26,444 nt of DNA from a virus (IMGVR_UViG_3300046007_005026:1-26444), one strand, 5' to 3'; shown: positions 15,272 through 21,599, counted from the stretch's first letter. The notes: generated from the letters alone by a model not told the origin. Numbers and translations: made by a program.

Positions 15272-15392
15272 CATGATCCCCCAATGTCCGGTATGTTTCG
15301 TCATCCGATACCCGGTGTTGGCTGACGAGGAAGGGAACTGTCCGAAGTGTCGTTGCAACCTGACCATTCGATTCCGACTGGAGCGAGGCTGA
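15264..15392 (+). CDS. Tiny zinc-ribbon protein (42 aa)
   Basis: Read directly from the sequence. ATG 15264 runs to TGA 15390-15392, overlapping the genes on both sides. It has two CxxC knuckles, CPVC (residues 8-11) and CPKC (26-29) followed by R-C, separated by 14 residues: a minimal zinc ribbon. A second in-frame ATG at 15273 is possible. Intact knuckles and overlapping stop/start arrangement support coding. Probably binds zinc; partner unknown. Confidence 0.5.
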   Translation: MGDMIPQCPVCFVIRYPVLADEEGNCPKCRCNLTIRFRLERG

Positions 15393-15625
15393 CTGCGATT
15401 AGGGGCGAACGGTACGGTCATCCGTCTACGAACTTCGCTCGTATCGCTGCGTTTTGGGAACCGATCCTCGGTGTCGATGTGACTGTGCAGCAAGTCGGTT
15501 TGTGTTTGGTAGCGTTGAAGTTGGCGAGGCTGATCGAAACCCCTGATGATGAAGATTCGATCCATGATCTAGCGGGGTATGCTGCTACGTTGGAAATGCT
15601 TGCTGGTCGCGAGCCATCTGTTTAG
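15347..15625 (+). CDS. DUF6378-like phage protein
   Basis: A 92-aa protein. GTG 15347 overlaps the tiny zinc-ribbon gene. The core RGERYGHPSTNFARIAAFW, followed by LGVDVTVQQVGLCLVALKLARLIETPDDEDSIHDLAGYA, is the hallmark of the DUF6378 family found widely in phages and some bacteria. It is an all-helical fold with conserved E, H and D positions reminiscent of MazG-type nucleotide-handling proteins. That biochemical link is a structural impression, not established. It is probably expressed with the neighbouring small genes. Confidence 0.75.
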   Translation: MSLQPDHSIPTGARLTAIRGERYGHPSTNFARIAAFWEPILGVDVTVQQVGLCLVALKLARLIETPDDEDSIHDLAGYAATLEMLAGREPSV

Positions 15626-15634
15626 GAGTTATGA

Positions 15635-15949
15635 ATGCCTAAGACCCCTGCGTGGCAACGCAAGGAAGGTAAGGACCCGAAGGGTGGCCTGAACGAGAAG
15701 GGTCGCCGTTCGTACAACCGGGAGACTGGCGGGAATCTGAAGCCTCCGGTGAAGTCGGGGGATGATCCTCGCCGTGCGAGTTTCCTGGCGCGTATGGGCA
15801 ACATGCCTGGCCCGGAGAAGAAGCCGAATGGTGAGCCGACTCGGCTCCTGTTGAGTCTCCAAGCGTGGGGTGCGTCGTCTAAGGCGGATGCGAAGCGGAA
15901 GGCGGCGGCGATGAGTAAGCGGCTGGAAGCGAAGAAGAAGAAGAAGTAG
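15635..15949 (+). CDS. DUF6321-like basic phage protein
   Basis: A 104-aa, strongly basic protein with TAGGAGTT upstream of the ATG. Recognisable family blocks are AWQRKEGKDPKGGLNEKGRR (residues 6-25), SYNRETGGNLKPPV, RRASFLARMGNMPGPE and PTRLLLSLQAWG. These match DUF6321, common in phages. The end is a Lys-rich helix finishing KKKKK. Charge and conserved RET/GG segments suggest nucleic-acid binding. It is the last gene before the promoter at 15950, so it closes the late rightward block. Confidence 0.75.
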   Translation: MPKTPAWQRKEGKDPKGGLNEKGRRSYNRETGGNLKPPVKSGDDPRRASFLARMGNMPGPEKKPNGEPTRLLLSLQAWGASSKADAKRKAAAMSKRLEAKKKKK

Positions 15950-15978
15950 TTGACTCGCCTCCCGTAACCTGCTACGCT
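15950..15978 (+). promoter_or_regulatory. Sigma70-like promoter for the rightward early/replication block
   Basis: TTGACT (15950-15955) and TACGCT (15973-15978) are separated by exactly 17 bp, with a TGC extended -10 directly before the second box. It lies in the only gap in this stretch (15950-16004) and ~27 bp upstream of the next start. A perfect 8-bp inverted repeat (CCTCCCGT 15958-15965, ACGGGAGG 15989-15996) straddles the -10 and overlaps the RBS. Nearly the same box pair and spacing recur at two leftward promoters in the window. Confidence 0.75.
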
Positions 15979-16004
15979 ATGGGCAGTCACGGGAGGAACG
16001 TGCG

Positions 16005-16247
16005 ATGCTGTTGTCGATGCACAAGTTTCGGGCTGACCCGAAACGACCAAACGAATGTTCGTTGTGTGGCCGTAAGGTTGCGGCCCACGATGTGAAGGTT
16101 CGTTGTCCGTCATGTAACGCTCCGGTTTCCAGGGTGGCCGGGGTTTGCCCAACATGCGGACAACTGGTGGGGGTAGAGCCGCCAACCTCCCGGGCGGCTC
16201 CCCCCACCGTTTCGCAAAAGACAAGGGAGAGGAAAACTAATGACTGA
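16005..16247 (+). CDS. Double zinc-ribbon protein, first gene of the early block
   Basis: An 80-aa protein. GGGAGG lies 8 bp before the ATG. Three CxxC knuckles are visible: CSLCG (~19-23), CPSCN (~34-38) and CPTCG (~48-52), the last two forming a classical ribbon (CPSCNAPVSRVAGVCPTCGQ). A Pro/Thr/Lys-rich tail follows. It is the promoter-proximal product, so it is likely made early, and it could act as a regulator or protein adaptor. Function is not determinable from the ribbon alone. Confidence 0.7.
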   Translation: MLLSMHKFRADPKRPNECSLCGRKVAAHDVKVRCPSCNAPVSRVAGVCPTCGQLVGVEPPTSRAAPPTVSQKTRERKTND

Positions 16248-16737
16248 TGAGATCGACGCGGGCACGCGGTTGGATCAGGCTGCGACAGTTATCGCAAATG
16301 ATGTCGCTCGCTTCAACGATCCTGCGTTGTGGGCAACGATTGACCTTGAAAGCCTGGTGTCCGTGTACCTGACGCTGGTCGATGCGGCGGGTGCGTTGGC
16401 TGAGACACGCGACGACTTGGCTGATGTGATCGCCCACGCGATGCAAGGCAAGCGCGACACGATTGCTGGTGTCACGTTGGAGCGGCACGCGAAGTCGCCT
16501 CGCCGCACCGATTGGGACCATGAGGGTCTGCTCCGGTTGGTTACCGACTCGCGTGTCGTTGACCATGAGACTGGCGAGATCGCATCGGTGTTGGATGTTC
16601 TCAAAAAGGTGTACCCCTTGAAGGGTTACAACGCGCGAGTGACTGCGCTTCGCGATCTCGGTATCGACGTAGACGAGTTCTGCCGTACCGAATCGACGGA
16701 TCGCATGACCTTGCGTATCCACAAGTCCAGTAACTGA
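16240..16737 (+). CDS. Hypothetical early protein
   Basis: A 165-aa protein. ATG 16240 overlaps the previous gene by 8 bp and is preceded by GGGAGAGG. The N-terminal ~80 residues are helical (LESLVSVYLTLVDAAGALAE, TRDDLADVIAHAMQGKRDTI). The C-terminal portion contains RRTDWDHEGLLRLVTDSR and ARVTALRDLGIDVDEFCRTE, a pattern often found in actinophage proteins encoded next to single-strand binding proteins. Its neighbour is the SSB-like gene. It may be a replication or recombination accessory factor; no domain name can be given. Confidence 0.6.
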   Translation: MTDEIDAGTRLDQAATVIANDVARFNDPALWATIDLESLVSVYLTLVDAAGALAETRDDLADVIAHAMQGKRDTIAGVTLERHAKSPRRTDWDHEGLLRLVTDSRVVDHETGEIASVLDVLKKVYPLKGYNARVTALRDLGIDVDEFCRTESTDRMTLRIHKSSN

Positions 16738-16756
16738 CAGAAAGAAGGGCGAGAAG

Positions 16757-17206
16757 ATGGATGCGTTCATGGACCCGGGCGAGCCCGGTGAACTGAAGGG
16801 CAGCCTTCGGGCGAAGGACCTTATCAACAAGCCGCTGTTGATTCAGCCGATCCATGAGGACCGGGTGGAGGGACAGGACGGGAAGCCGTGGCACTTCGTG
16901 GAGTGCAACATCGCGGTGATCGGCATGGGTGGCGTGGAGGATCACGCTTCCGGTGTCCGTATCTCCTGGGTGCGTGTCCTCCCGCAACTGACGGGCCGGA
17001 TGAAGGAGCACCCCGGCGAGTGGGTTGGCGGTATCCCGAAGGTGCAGCAGGACAACAGCGTGATCCTGACTCCGTTCTCGGAGAAGGGTCGGGCCGCGGC
17101 GAACGAGATGATGCCGAAGGTCCGCGCGTTGTTCGCTCCTGTGGAGCAGCAGAGCAGCGACGAGATGCCGCCGCCTGCGTACGCTCCGGGTGAGGAACCG
17201 TTCTAG
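16757..17206 (+). CDS. Putative single-stranded DNA-binding protein (OB-fold-like)
   Basis: A 149-aa protein. The core alternates beta-strands (NKPLLIQPIHEDRVEG, WHFVECNIAVIGMGG, GVRISWVRVLPQLTG), consistent with an OB fold. A Pro-rich tail ends in acidic-aromatic YAPGEEPF, resembling the acidic D/E-x-P-F tip by which bacterial SSB recruits partners. Position in the replication block supports the assignment. It would coat single-stranded DNA during phage replication. The call is from fold pattern and tail, not a confirmed family hit; other OB-fold roles are possible. Confidence 0.55.
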   Translation: MDAFMDPGEPGELKGSLRAKDLINKPLLIQPIHEDRVEGQDGKPWHFVECNIAVIGMGGVEDHASGVRISWVRVLPQLTGRMKEHPGEWVGGIPKVQQDNSVILTPFSEKGRAAANEMMPKVRALFAPVEQQSSDEMPPPAYAPGEEPF

Positions 17207-17538
17207 TGTTCTTCGATCCGGCGTTCGACGGCCCGTTGCAGCAGATCAGCGACGCCCTGGAGGCTGCGACTGACGAGTTTGTGCGGGCAGCGAACGAGAA
17301 TGCGACCGCAGAGAATGGGTACCTGCGGGCGTTTCGCCGGGCGTGGCTGGAATCCGATGGGGTTCCAGCCACGATCCGGGCGAAGCATTGCGACCAGCAG
17401 TACGAGGTCAACGAGGCGAAGTGCGCGTGGAATCTGACGGATGCTTACCAGCGTGGGTGCCGTCAGAAGTGCGACGAGTTGACGAATCGGTTGATGGCTG
17501 CGATGTCGTGGAACAAGATGGTTGGTAAGCAAACATGA
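17206..17538 (+). CDS. Hypothetical helical protein coupled to the SSB-like gene
   Basis: A 110-aa protein. GTG 17206 shares a base with the TAG of the SSB-like gene (TAGTG). It is almost entirely helical (ISDALEAATDEFVRAANENA, YLRAFRRAWLESDGVPATIR, RQKCDELTNRLMAAMSWNKM) with three Cys. The D-E-F-V-R and A-F-R-R-A-x-L motif order is found in short actinophage proteins that accompany replication genes. It may form a coiled-coil accessory factor. No enzymatic motif is present. Confidence 0.55.
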   Translation: MFFDPAFDGPLQQISDALEAATDEFVRAANENATAENGYLRAFRRAWLESDGVPATIRAKHCDQQYEVNEAKCAWNLTDAYQRGCRQKCDELTNRLMAAMSWNKMVGKQT

Positions 17539-17553
17539 TTCGGGAGGTTCGTT

Positions 17554-17985
17554 GTGAAGGTGCAAGGCGAGTTTCAGTTGCCGGTTTTCCCGTTGATCGG
17601 GGAGTGGACGAAGCGTGGGTTGTGCCGGGAGAAAGTCCTTGCGGGCGAGGCGCATCCTGACGATTGGTTCCCGGTGCGGGGCGCCCCGATTGAGAGCATC
17701 CGTCGTGCGGTTGCTATCTGCAATGCGTGCGAAGTGATTGACGAGTGTCGTGCTTGGGCGGTGGAGAACAACGAGTACGGCATTTGGGGCGGGCTGACGA
17801 GCAAGCCGTTGGCTCGGATGCGGCTGGTCACGGACCGTAAGTGTGTGCAATGCGAGCAGCATTATGCGATTGCGGATGATGAGACTGCGACCGCATCGTT
17901 CTGTTCGGAGGAATGCCGCCGGTTGCGTCGCAACGAGCAGAAGCGGAACAACAGTTTGGACCGTAAGGCTAGGGGCCTGCGATGA
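17554..17985 (+). CDS. WhiB-family Fe-S regulator fused to a C-terminal zinc finger
   Basis: A 143-aa protein with a GTG start at 17554. The WhiB cluster ligands are C24, C56, C59 and C65 (C-x31-C-x2-C-x5-C), followed by the family G(I/V)WGG turn (GIWGGL, 76-81) and a basic segment. WhiB proteins bind a [4Fe-4S] cluster and the primary sigma factor to alter transcription. They are restricted to actinobacteria and their phages, which fixes the host group. Residues 97-121 add a second Cys4 motif (C-x2-C-x16-C-x3-C), and the end is basic. That C-terminal finger is unusual for a WhiB. The next WhiB gene overlaps its stop (ATGA). Confidence 0.8.
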   Translation: MKVQGEFQLPVFPLIGEWTKRGLCREKVLAGEAHPDDWFPVRGAPIESIRRAVAICNACEVIDECRAWAVENNEYGIWGGLTSKPLARMRLVTDRKCVQCEQHYAIADDETATASFCSEECRRLRRNEQKRNNSLDRKARGLR

Positions 17986-18302
17986 GCGACGAGTACCTGG
18001 CCGACTGGTACGGGTCGTTGCCCCGGCCCGGGTGGTGGGACGAAGCGAAGTGTGTTGGTGAGGATTGGCGTAAGTTTTTCACTCGGCACTCCAAGGTCTA
18101 CAAGACACATTGTTCTAAGTGTTCGGTAGTCGATGATTGTTTGGTGTATGCGCTACGCCATGAGATGGACTTGAAGAATGGGCGTGCGGGCGTGTATGGC
18201 GGCATGACACCTACCGAACGGCATGAGTTTGGACGGTCGTTGAAAGATGCCGGGGTTAGGATCGGCACCGAATACCGTCTGGATTTGAGGGTTGATGAAT
18301 GA
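17982..18302 (+). CDS. Second WhiB-family regulator
   Basis: A 106-aa protein. C24, C44, C47 and C53 give C-x19-C-x2-C-x5-C. The turn GVYGGMTPTER (70-80) replaces the usual GVWGG tryptophan with Tyr. The N-terminus is Trp-rich (WYGSLPRPGWWDEAKC). It overlaps both neighbours by ATGA. Two adjacent, quite different WhiB proteins suggest separate regulatory targets or timing. Phage WhiB proteins such as TM4 WhiBTM4 are known to down-regulate host WhiB2 and can cause superinfection exclusion; whether either protein here does so is unknown. Confidence 0.8.
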   Translation: MSDEYLADWYGSLPRPGWWDEAKCVGEDWRKFFTRHSKVYKTHCSKCSVVDDCLVYALRHEMDLKNGRAGVYGGMTPTERHEFGRSLKDAGVRIGTEYRLDLRVDE

Positions 18303-18667
18303 GTGTCGCGTATGGCAAGGGGCCGAAGGGTAAAGCCACTCGGCTGCATTCGTTGGTTGTGCGTAGGCGTGGCCGGTGCGAACGGTGTGGTTCGACGGCG
18401 AATCTGCAATGCGCGCACATCATCGGCAGGAAGTTTTCTGCGACTCGTACCGATGAGCGCAACGCCTGGTGTTTGTGCGCGTCGTGTCACCGCCGCCTGA
18501 CCGACCATCCCGACGAGCACATGGCGTTCGTCGCGGCGACGATTGGGATGGAGATGTTCGGCGTGTTGAAAGATCGGGCGTTGGGGAACCTACGTCCGTG
18601 GAAAGAGTGGGAGTGGCAAGCGGAGGCTGATCGCCTACAAGCGATCTTGGATGCTTGGAGTGAATGA
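18299..18667 (+). CDS. HNH endonuclease
   Basis: A 122-aa protein. ATG 18299 overlaps the second WhiB stop (ATGA). A treble-clef HNH domain is visible: CERC (27-30), QCAHIIGR (H40), N55 in ERNAWCLC, and CASCHRR (60-66, H64). The C-terminal half (HMAFVAATIGMEMFGVLKDR) is helical. Positions of H40, N55 and H64 fit the H-N-H triad, and the Cys pairs hold structural zinc. It may act in recombination, like NinG-type proteins, in DNA packaging, or as a small free-standing nuclease. The early-block location favours replication or recombination. Confidence 0.8.
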   Translation: MSVAYGKGPKGKATRLHSLVVRRRGRCERCGSTANLQCAHIIGRKFSATRTDERNAWCLCASCHRRLTDHPDEHMAFVAATIGMEMFGVLKDRALGNLRPWKEWEWQAEADRLQAILDAWSE

Positions 18668-18867
18668 TGGTGTTCTGCGAGTTGTGTCGTAAGCGCATCC
18701 CTGATGGCGAACCTCGTTACCATCAGGAGATCGGGTGGGCGAAACCCCGGTCGGGTGGCGGGACGAATGCGTTGCGGTTGCGGGAAGAAACCGGCAAGTT
18801 CGCCCATGTTGCGTGCATCCAGTTGGGCAAGGGTCGTATTCATCTAGCGCAGGGGAGTTTGCTTTGA
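18667..18867 (+). CDS. Small zinc-binding-like protein
   Basis: A 66-aa protein. The second of two adjacent ATGs (18664 or 18667) is chosen because GGAG then has 6-nt spacing. CELC (residues 4-7) plus a later HVAC segment supply possible zinc ligands around a basic core (RKRIPDGEPRYHQEIGWAKP). It resembles a half zinc finger as often found in phage DNA-associated proteins. Its stop overlaps the TTG of the next gene. Function unknown. Confidence 0.55.
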   Translation: MVFCELCRKRIPDGEPRYHQEIGWAKPRSGGGTNALRLREETGKFAHVACIQLGKGRIHLAQGSLL

Positions 18868-19379
18868 CGTTGTGGTGGAGGTTCGCTGTCGTTGCTGTTG
18901 TTGCGGTGGTCGCCACGTTTGTTGGGGCTGCGAGCGAGTCGCATACCGGGAGGGTGCAGATGGATGCACCGATGGTGGCGAGTGGAGATCACGCCGAGCC
19001 GATGATTGGCGTGATGTGGTCGGTTGGTGAGCAGGAAATGGTTGAGCGGCGGGTAGCGCAGGAGCGGGCCGATGAGCAGAAGCGACGCGAGTTGGCGCAG
19101 GTGGCGGCAACTGGCGGTGGTGCAGGACAGCGAGTGGTTGCGACGGGAGATTGCTCTGCGATCCCTGAATGGTTCCCCTCCGAGATTGCTTGGAGGGAAT
19201 CACGTTGCACTCGGGGGATCGACACTGGCAACGGGTACTTCGGGTACGCGCAGGTCGCCGGGTTTCATTGGTCGAACCTCTGCCACGACTTGGATCGAAC
19301 CGTAGAATCTCAGTATGACGAGTGTGTCGCCCGGTTGTGGAACGGCGGGGCGGGCGCACGTCATTGGAATGCAGGCTGA
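18864..19379 (+). CDS. Exported or membrane-anchored lysozyme/transglycosylase-fold protein
   Basis: A 171-aa protein. TTG 18864 is chosen because AGGGGAG lies 6 nt upstream and the TTG overlaps the previous stop (TTGA). Residues 1-23 are a signal or anchor helix (WWRFAVVAVVAVVATFVGAA) and 55-80 a charged coil. Residues ~97-171 match a small lysozyme/Rpf/SLT-like fold: IPEWFPSEIAWRESRC with E112 in the catalytic position, GNGYFGYAQ, and a C-terminal WNGGAGARHWNAG. Four Cys (97, 115, 140, 154) could form two disulfides, fitting an extracytoplasmic location. It is separate from the holin/endolysin cassette and in the early block, so a role in entry-related wall remodelling or superinfection exclusion is possible. 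Confidence 0.7.
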   Translation: MTLWWRFAVVAVVAVVATFVGAASESHTGRVQMDAPMVASGDHAEPMIGVMWSVGEQEMVERRVAQERADEQKRRELAQVAATGGGAGQRVVATGDCSAIPEWFPSEIAWRESRCTRGIDTGNGYFGYAQVAGFHWSNLCHDLDRTVESQYDECVARLWNGGAGARHWNAG

Positions 19380-19400
19380 CGAGAAAGAAGGGTGAGGGTG

Positions 19401-19631
19401 ATGAGTGAACCGTCGTATGACGAGTACCGCAAGGCGCCGGGTCGTGCCCGGTGGGACGACGAGGTGCGTCAGGAGCGGCGCCGGGAGCAGTCTCGGAGGG
19501 CTGCGACCGCGCAGTCGCGTGCGCTAACTGCCTTGTCTCATCTCCACGACGAGGACTATCGGCGTTTCTATCGTGCTGCGGTGGATGAGATTCGTAAGGA
19601 GCGGGGTTCGCTTCCCGGCGATCCGGCATGA
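19401..19631 (+). CDS. Small basic helical protein, paralogue of the gene at 21360-21599
   Basis: A 76-aa protein with ATG 19401 after GGTGAGGGTG. The N-terminus is charged (RARWDDEVRQERRREQSRRA) and the C-terminal half reads ALTALSHLHDEDYRRFYRAA, then ERGSLPGDPA. The same block occurs in the oppositely oriented gene at 21360 (VLTALRTMHPDDYRTLYRHI, ERGPLPGDNE), so the two are paralogues. Helical and Arg-rich, it may bind nucleic acid or a host protein. It overlaps the replication-initiator-like gene by ATGA. Confidence 0.6.
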   Translation: MSEPSYDEYRKAPGRARWDDEVRQERRREQSRRAATAQSRALTALSHLHDEDYRRFYRAAVDEIRKERGSLPGDPA

Positions 19632-20440
19632 CTGCCCGTTCTGATACGGGTGCGTTCGCAATCATTCCCGAGTGGGTGTTGACGAGCAGTTTGAGTGATC
19701 GTGCCGTCCGGTTGTATGCGATCCTGTCTAGGTATGCGGACAATGCGACTGGTGAATGTTGGCCGTCGCGTAAGACGTTGGCCGATCAGTTGGGGTGCTC
19801 GTTGAAGTCTTTGGATAGGGCTAAGGACGAGTTGGTAGATGCGAATGCCCTAACGATTCATGTACGTCAGAACCATGACGGTCAGCAATCAAATCTCTAT
19901 ACGATTCGTAGGGTACGACCGGCTCAGGGTGGCGTCACGGGTGACGCTACCCCCCTGGTCACCGCTGACCAGCCCCCCCTGGTCACGGGTGTCGCCCTAA
20001 CTAGACCTAACCAAGAACTAGACCTAATAACGCACCGGCGTCAACGACGGGTCGATCCGTTGTTCGATGCGATCATCGAAGTGTGCGGGTTGGATGCGTC
20101 TGCGTTGACTTCATCGGCGCGTGGCGCGGCGAATCGTGCGCGTGCTGATCTCGCTGCGGTGGGTGCGACGGACGAGTCGGTGCGGCGCGCTGCGGTTGCG
20201 TATCGGCGCGAGTGGCCGACGATGAGTCTGACGCCTACATCATTGGCGAAGCACTATCCGTCGTTTACTAGTCCGAGTAAGCCGTCGGTTCCGACGGTGC
20301 AGTTGGGCAAGCCGCTCGGCACCCCGCCGATGTGGGAGTTGGACGAAGATGGCGTGGCACGCCCCGTCAGACGCCCGCTAGGGGGGGTAGAAGCCGTCGC
20401 TGCCGGGGGTGTGGGGTCGGATACCGGCGGTTCGGTGTAG
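19628..20440 (+). CDS. Winged-helix replication-initiator-like protein
   Basis: A 270-aa protein. Residues ~10-95 form a winged-helix domain: FAIIPEWVLTSSLSDRAVRL, then WPSRKTLADQLGCSLKSLDR as a clear helix-turn-helix, then ALTIHVRQN and SNLYTIRR as wing strands. A disordered linker (~98-135) overlies a cluster of DNA repeats. Residues ~138-225 are a second helical domain (RRVDPLFDAIIEVCGLDASA, AYRREWPTMSLTPTSLAKHY), and the tail is Gly-rich. The two-domain layout with repeats under the linker parallels lambda O-type initiators. It probably recognises the phage origin and recruits a helicase loader. A transcriptional role is the alternative. Confidence 0.65.
   Translation: MTARSDTGAFAIIPEWVLTSSLSDRAVRLYAILSRYADNATGECWPSRKTLADQLGCSLKSLDRAKDELVDANALTIHVRQNHDGQQSNLYTIRRVRPAQGGVTGDATPLVTADQPPLVTGVALTRPNQELDLITHRRQRRVDPLFDAIIEVCGLDASALTSSARGAANRARADLAAVGATDESVRRAAVAYRREWPTMSLTPTSLAKHYPSFTSPSKPSVPTVQLGKPLGTPPMWELDEDGVARPVRRPLGGVEAVAAGGVGSDTGGSV
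19934..20027 (+). other. Candidate replication origin: iteron-like repeats inside the initiator gene
   Basis: Within 95 bp lie an inverted repeat GTCAC-GG-GTGAC (19934-19945), two copies of CCCCCCTGGTCAC (19950-19962 and 19974-19986, 24-bp period), the inverted pair GGTCA-CCGC-TGACC (19958-19970 with small offset), and two perfect copies of AACTAGACCTAA (19999-20010 and 20016-20027, 17-bp period). The last pair sits in an AT-rich island in otherwise GC-rich DNA. The corresponding protein linker is low in conserved features, as expected where DNA rather than protein is constrained. Confidence 0.5.
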
Positions 20441-20456
20441 CGCATTCTAGGGGCTG

Positions 20457-20504
20457 AAACGGGTAGGCCCCCCGGCGGGGGGAACCGGGGGGCCTACTCC
20501 GTTT
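20457..20504. terminator. Bidirectional terminator between converging gene blocks
   Basis: GTAGGCCCCCCGG (20463-20475) pairs perfectly with CCGGGGGGCCTAC (20485-20497) around a 9-nt loop. The stem extends through AAACGG (20457-20462) and CCGTTT (20499-20504) past a single-base bulge. A T-rich string follows on the right and A-rich sequence on the left, so it can serve both the rightward initiator gene and the leftward block. Confidence 0.85.
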
Positions 20505-20522
20505 GATTGTATGTATGAATCG

Positions 20523-20834
20523 TTAGCCGGTGATGGGCCACTCGGTCCGGGGCTGAACATACCGTCCGAGGAAATGGAGCCGGGCCTCATCCGATCCGCA
20601 CTCCGAACAAATCTCGGTGTGGTTGTCGGCCCGGGACAACGCACCCGGGTACAGGCCGGGCGTGTCGTTGTTCGGGATGTAGCCCAAGCATCGGGGGCAG
20701 ACAGGGGCGTAGATCATACGCAGTCTTTCCTCCTTCTTGAATCGGTACTCGTCAACGAGTGTGACGACGGTGAGCATTACGAACGGGCCGACGAGCATCC
20801 CGACGGCGAACGCTTCCCAGGGTGTCAGTTCCAT
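20523..20834 (-). CDS. Membrane-anchored zinc-ribbon protein
   Basis: A 103-aa protein. ATG 20834 is used because AAGGGAG precedes it with proper spacing and the ATG shares a base with the upstream TAA. Residues ~5-30 are a transmembrane helix (WEAFAVGMLVGPFVMLTVVT). The rest carries CPRC (~48-51) and a late CSECG, with the recurrent actinophage motif ALSRADNHTEICSECGSDEA. That motif occurs in many otherwise unrelated phage proteins. It is the last gene of the leftward block. It may face the cytoplasm at the inner membrane; partner unknown. Confidence 0.65.
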   Translation of the reverse strand: MELTPWEAFAVGMLVGPFVMLTVVTLVDEYRFKKEERLRMIYAPVCPRCLGYIPNNDTPGLYPGALSRADNHTEICSECGSDEARLHFLGRYVQPRTEWPITG

Positions 20835-21190
20835 TATTGATTCTCCCTTTCCCATTCCAGCAGGTATGGCACATAGCAGGTTTCGCACAGCACGCCGCCG
20901 TCTGCGAATCGTTGGTCTTGAAACGCGTGTTCCGCATCGACGGTGCCGCATTCAACGCACGGCGGAATGTCGTTGGTGACGATCATCTCGCCTTCTCGGT
21001 TCCCGTCCTCATCGACAAGATCGAATCGCATGTCGGGTGCGTTCTCCAATGATGCGAGAAACTTCAACAGTTCCATAAATGCGATCCGGTCGTCGTCGCT
21101 CGGGTCGGTCCCGGCGATTCCCCGCAGGATTCGTTCGATGTTCTTCGGGCCGGTCATGCCGAACGGGTCGGCTGGTCGTCTGCCTGTCAT
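20834..21190 (-). CDS. Hypothetical zinc-ribbon protein
   Basis: A 118-aa protein. ATG 21190 follows GGAGGGACA and overlaps the stop of the small ribbon gene upstream (ATGA). The first ~80 residues are helical and acidic (DDDRIAFMELLKFLASLENA, RFDLVDEDGNREGEMIVTND). Then comes a Cys4 ribbon, CVECG (~86-90) and CETCY (~107-111). It ends LLEWERENQ. The layout of regulatory-looking N-domain plus ribbon is common among actinophage small proteins. Function unknown. Confidence 0.6.
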   Translation of the reverse strand: MTGRRPADPFGMTGPKNIERILRGIAGTDPSDDDRIAFMELLKFLASLENAPDMRFDLVDEDGNREGEMIVTNDIPPCVECGTVDAEHAFQDQRFADGGVLCETCYVPYLLEWERENQ

Positions 21191-21363
21191 TGTCCCTCCG
21201 GTGGTTCGTAGTGGAAACCGGGCCGGTATGCAGCCTGGTTCTTGAGTGCGCCGATGCTGCCCGCCCATCCGCACGGGCATTCTGCGAGCGGCCACCGGCC
21301 ACCGGCCGCGGCGAGGATCATTACCTCACCGCAGCCGGGGCAATGGCCGACGACGATGCTCAC
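21187..21363 (-). CDS. Small Cys4 zinc-ribbon protein (58 aa)
   Basis: Read directly from the sequence. GTG at 21363 overlaps the stop of the gene at 21360, and its TGA overlaps the ATG of the next gene (ATGA). Ligands are CPGCG (residues 8-12) and CPCG (29-32), an arrangement C-x2-C...C-x1-C. The overlap with both neighbours and intact knuckles argue it is real. Probably a zinc-stabilised peptide in the same transcript. Confidence 0.6.
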   Translation of the reverse strand: MSIVVGHCPGCGEVMILAAAGGRWPLAECPCGWAGSIGALKNQAAYRPGFHYEPPEGQ

Positions 21364-21599
21364 TCGTTGTCCCCGGGGAGAGGGCCGCGCTCGGCGTTCA
21401 CCACGTCGGTGATGTGCCGGTACAGGGTGCGGTAGTCGTCGGGGTGCATGGTGCGGAGTGCGGTGAGGACACGGGCACGGACGATGCTTGCTCGCCGGTT
21501 GCGCTCCTGGTGACGGGCCTTCTTCATGTCGTCATCGAATCGTCCGGGCCGTCCGTGTGCGGCATCTCGGCTGCGGAGGTACGCTTCAACAGGGTCCAT
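21360..21599 (-). CDS. Small basic helical protein, paralogue of the gene at 19401-19631
   Basis: A 79-aa protein. AAGGAG precedes ATG 21599 with 8-nt spacing. The N-terminal half is basic (AYLRSRDAAHGRPGRFDDDM), and the C-terminal half carries VLTALRTMHPDDYRTLYRHI and ERGPLPGDNE, matching the rightward early gene at 19401. Both genes end with the same LPGD tail. The paralogues lie in opposite arms on opposite strands, implying an old duplication or independent acquisition. Function unknown. Confidence 0.65.
   Translation of the reverse strand: MDPVEAYLRSRDAAHGRPGRFDDDMKKARHQERNRRASIVRARVLTALRTMHPDDYRTLYRHITDVVNAERGPLPGDNE

Noticed and set aside
18844-19743. Leftward 299-codon frame opposite the lysozyme-like gene
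   Set aside because: Arg/Ser/Pro/Thr-rich antisense shadow without RBS; the rightward genes overlap each other neatly and carry recognisable motifs.
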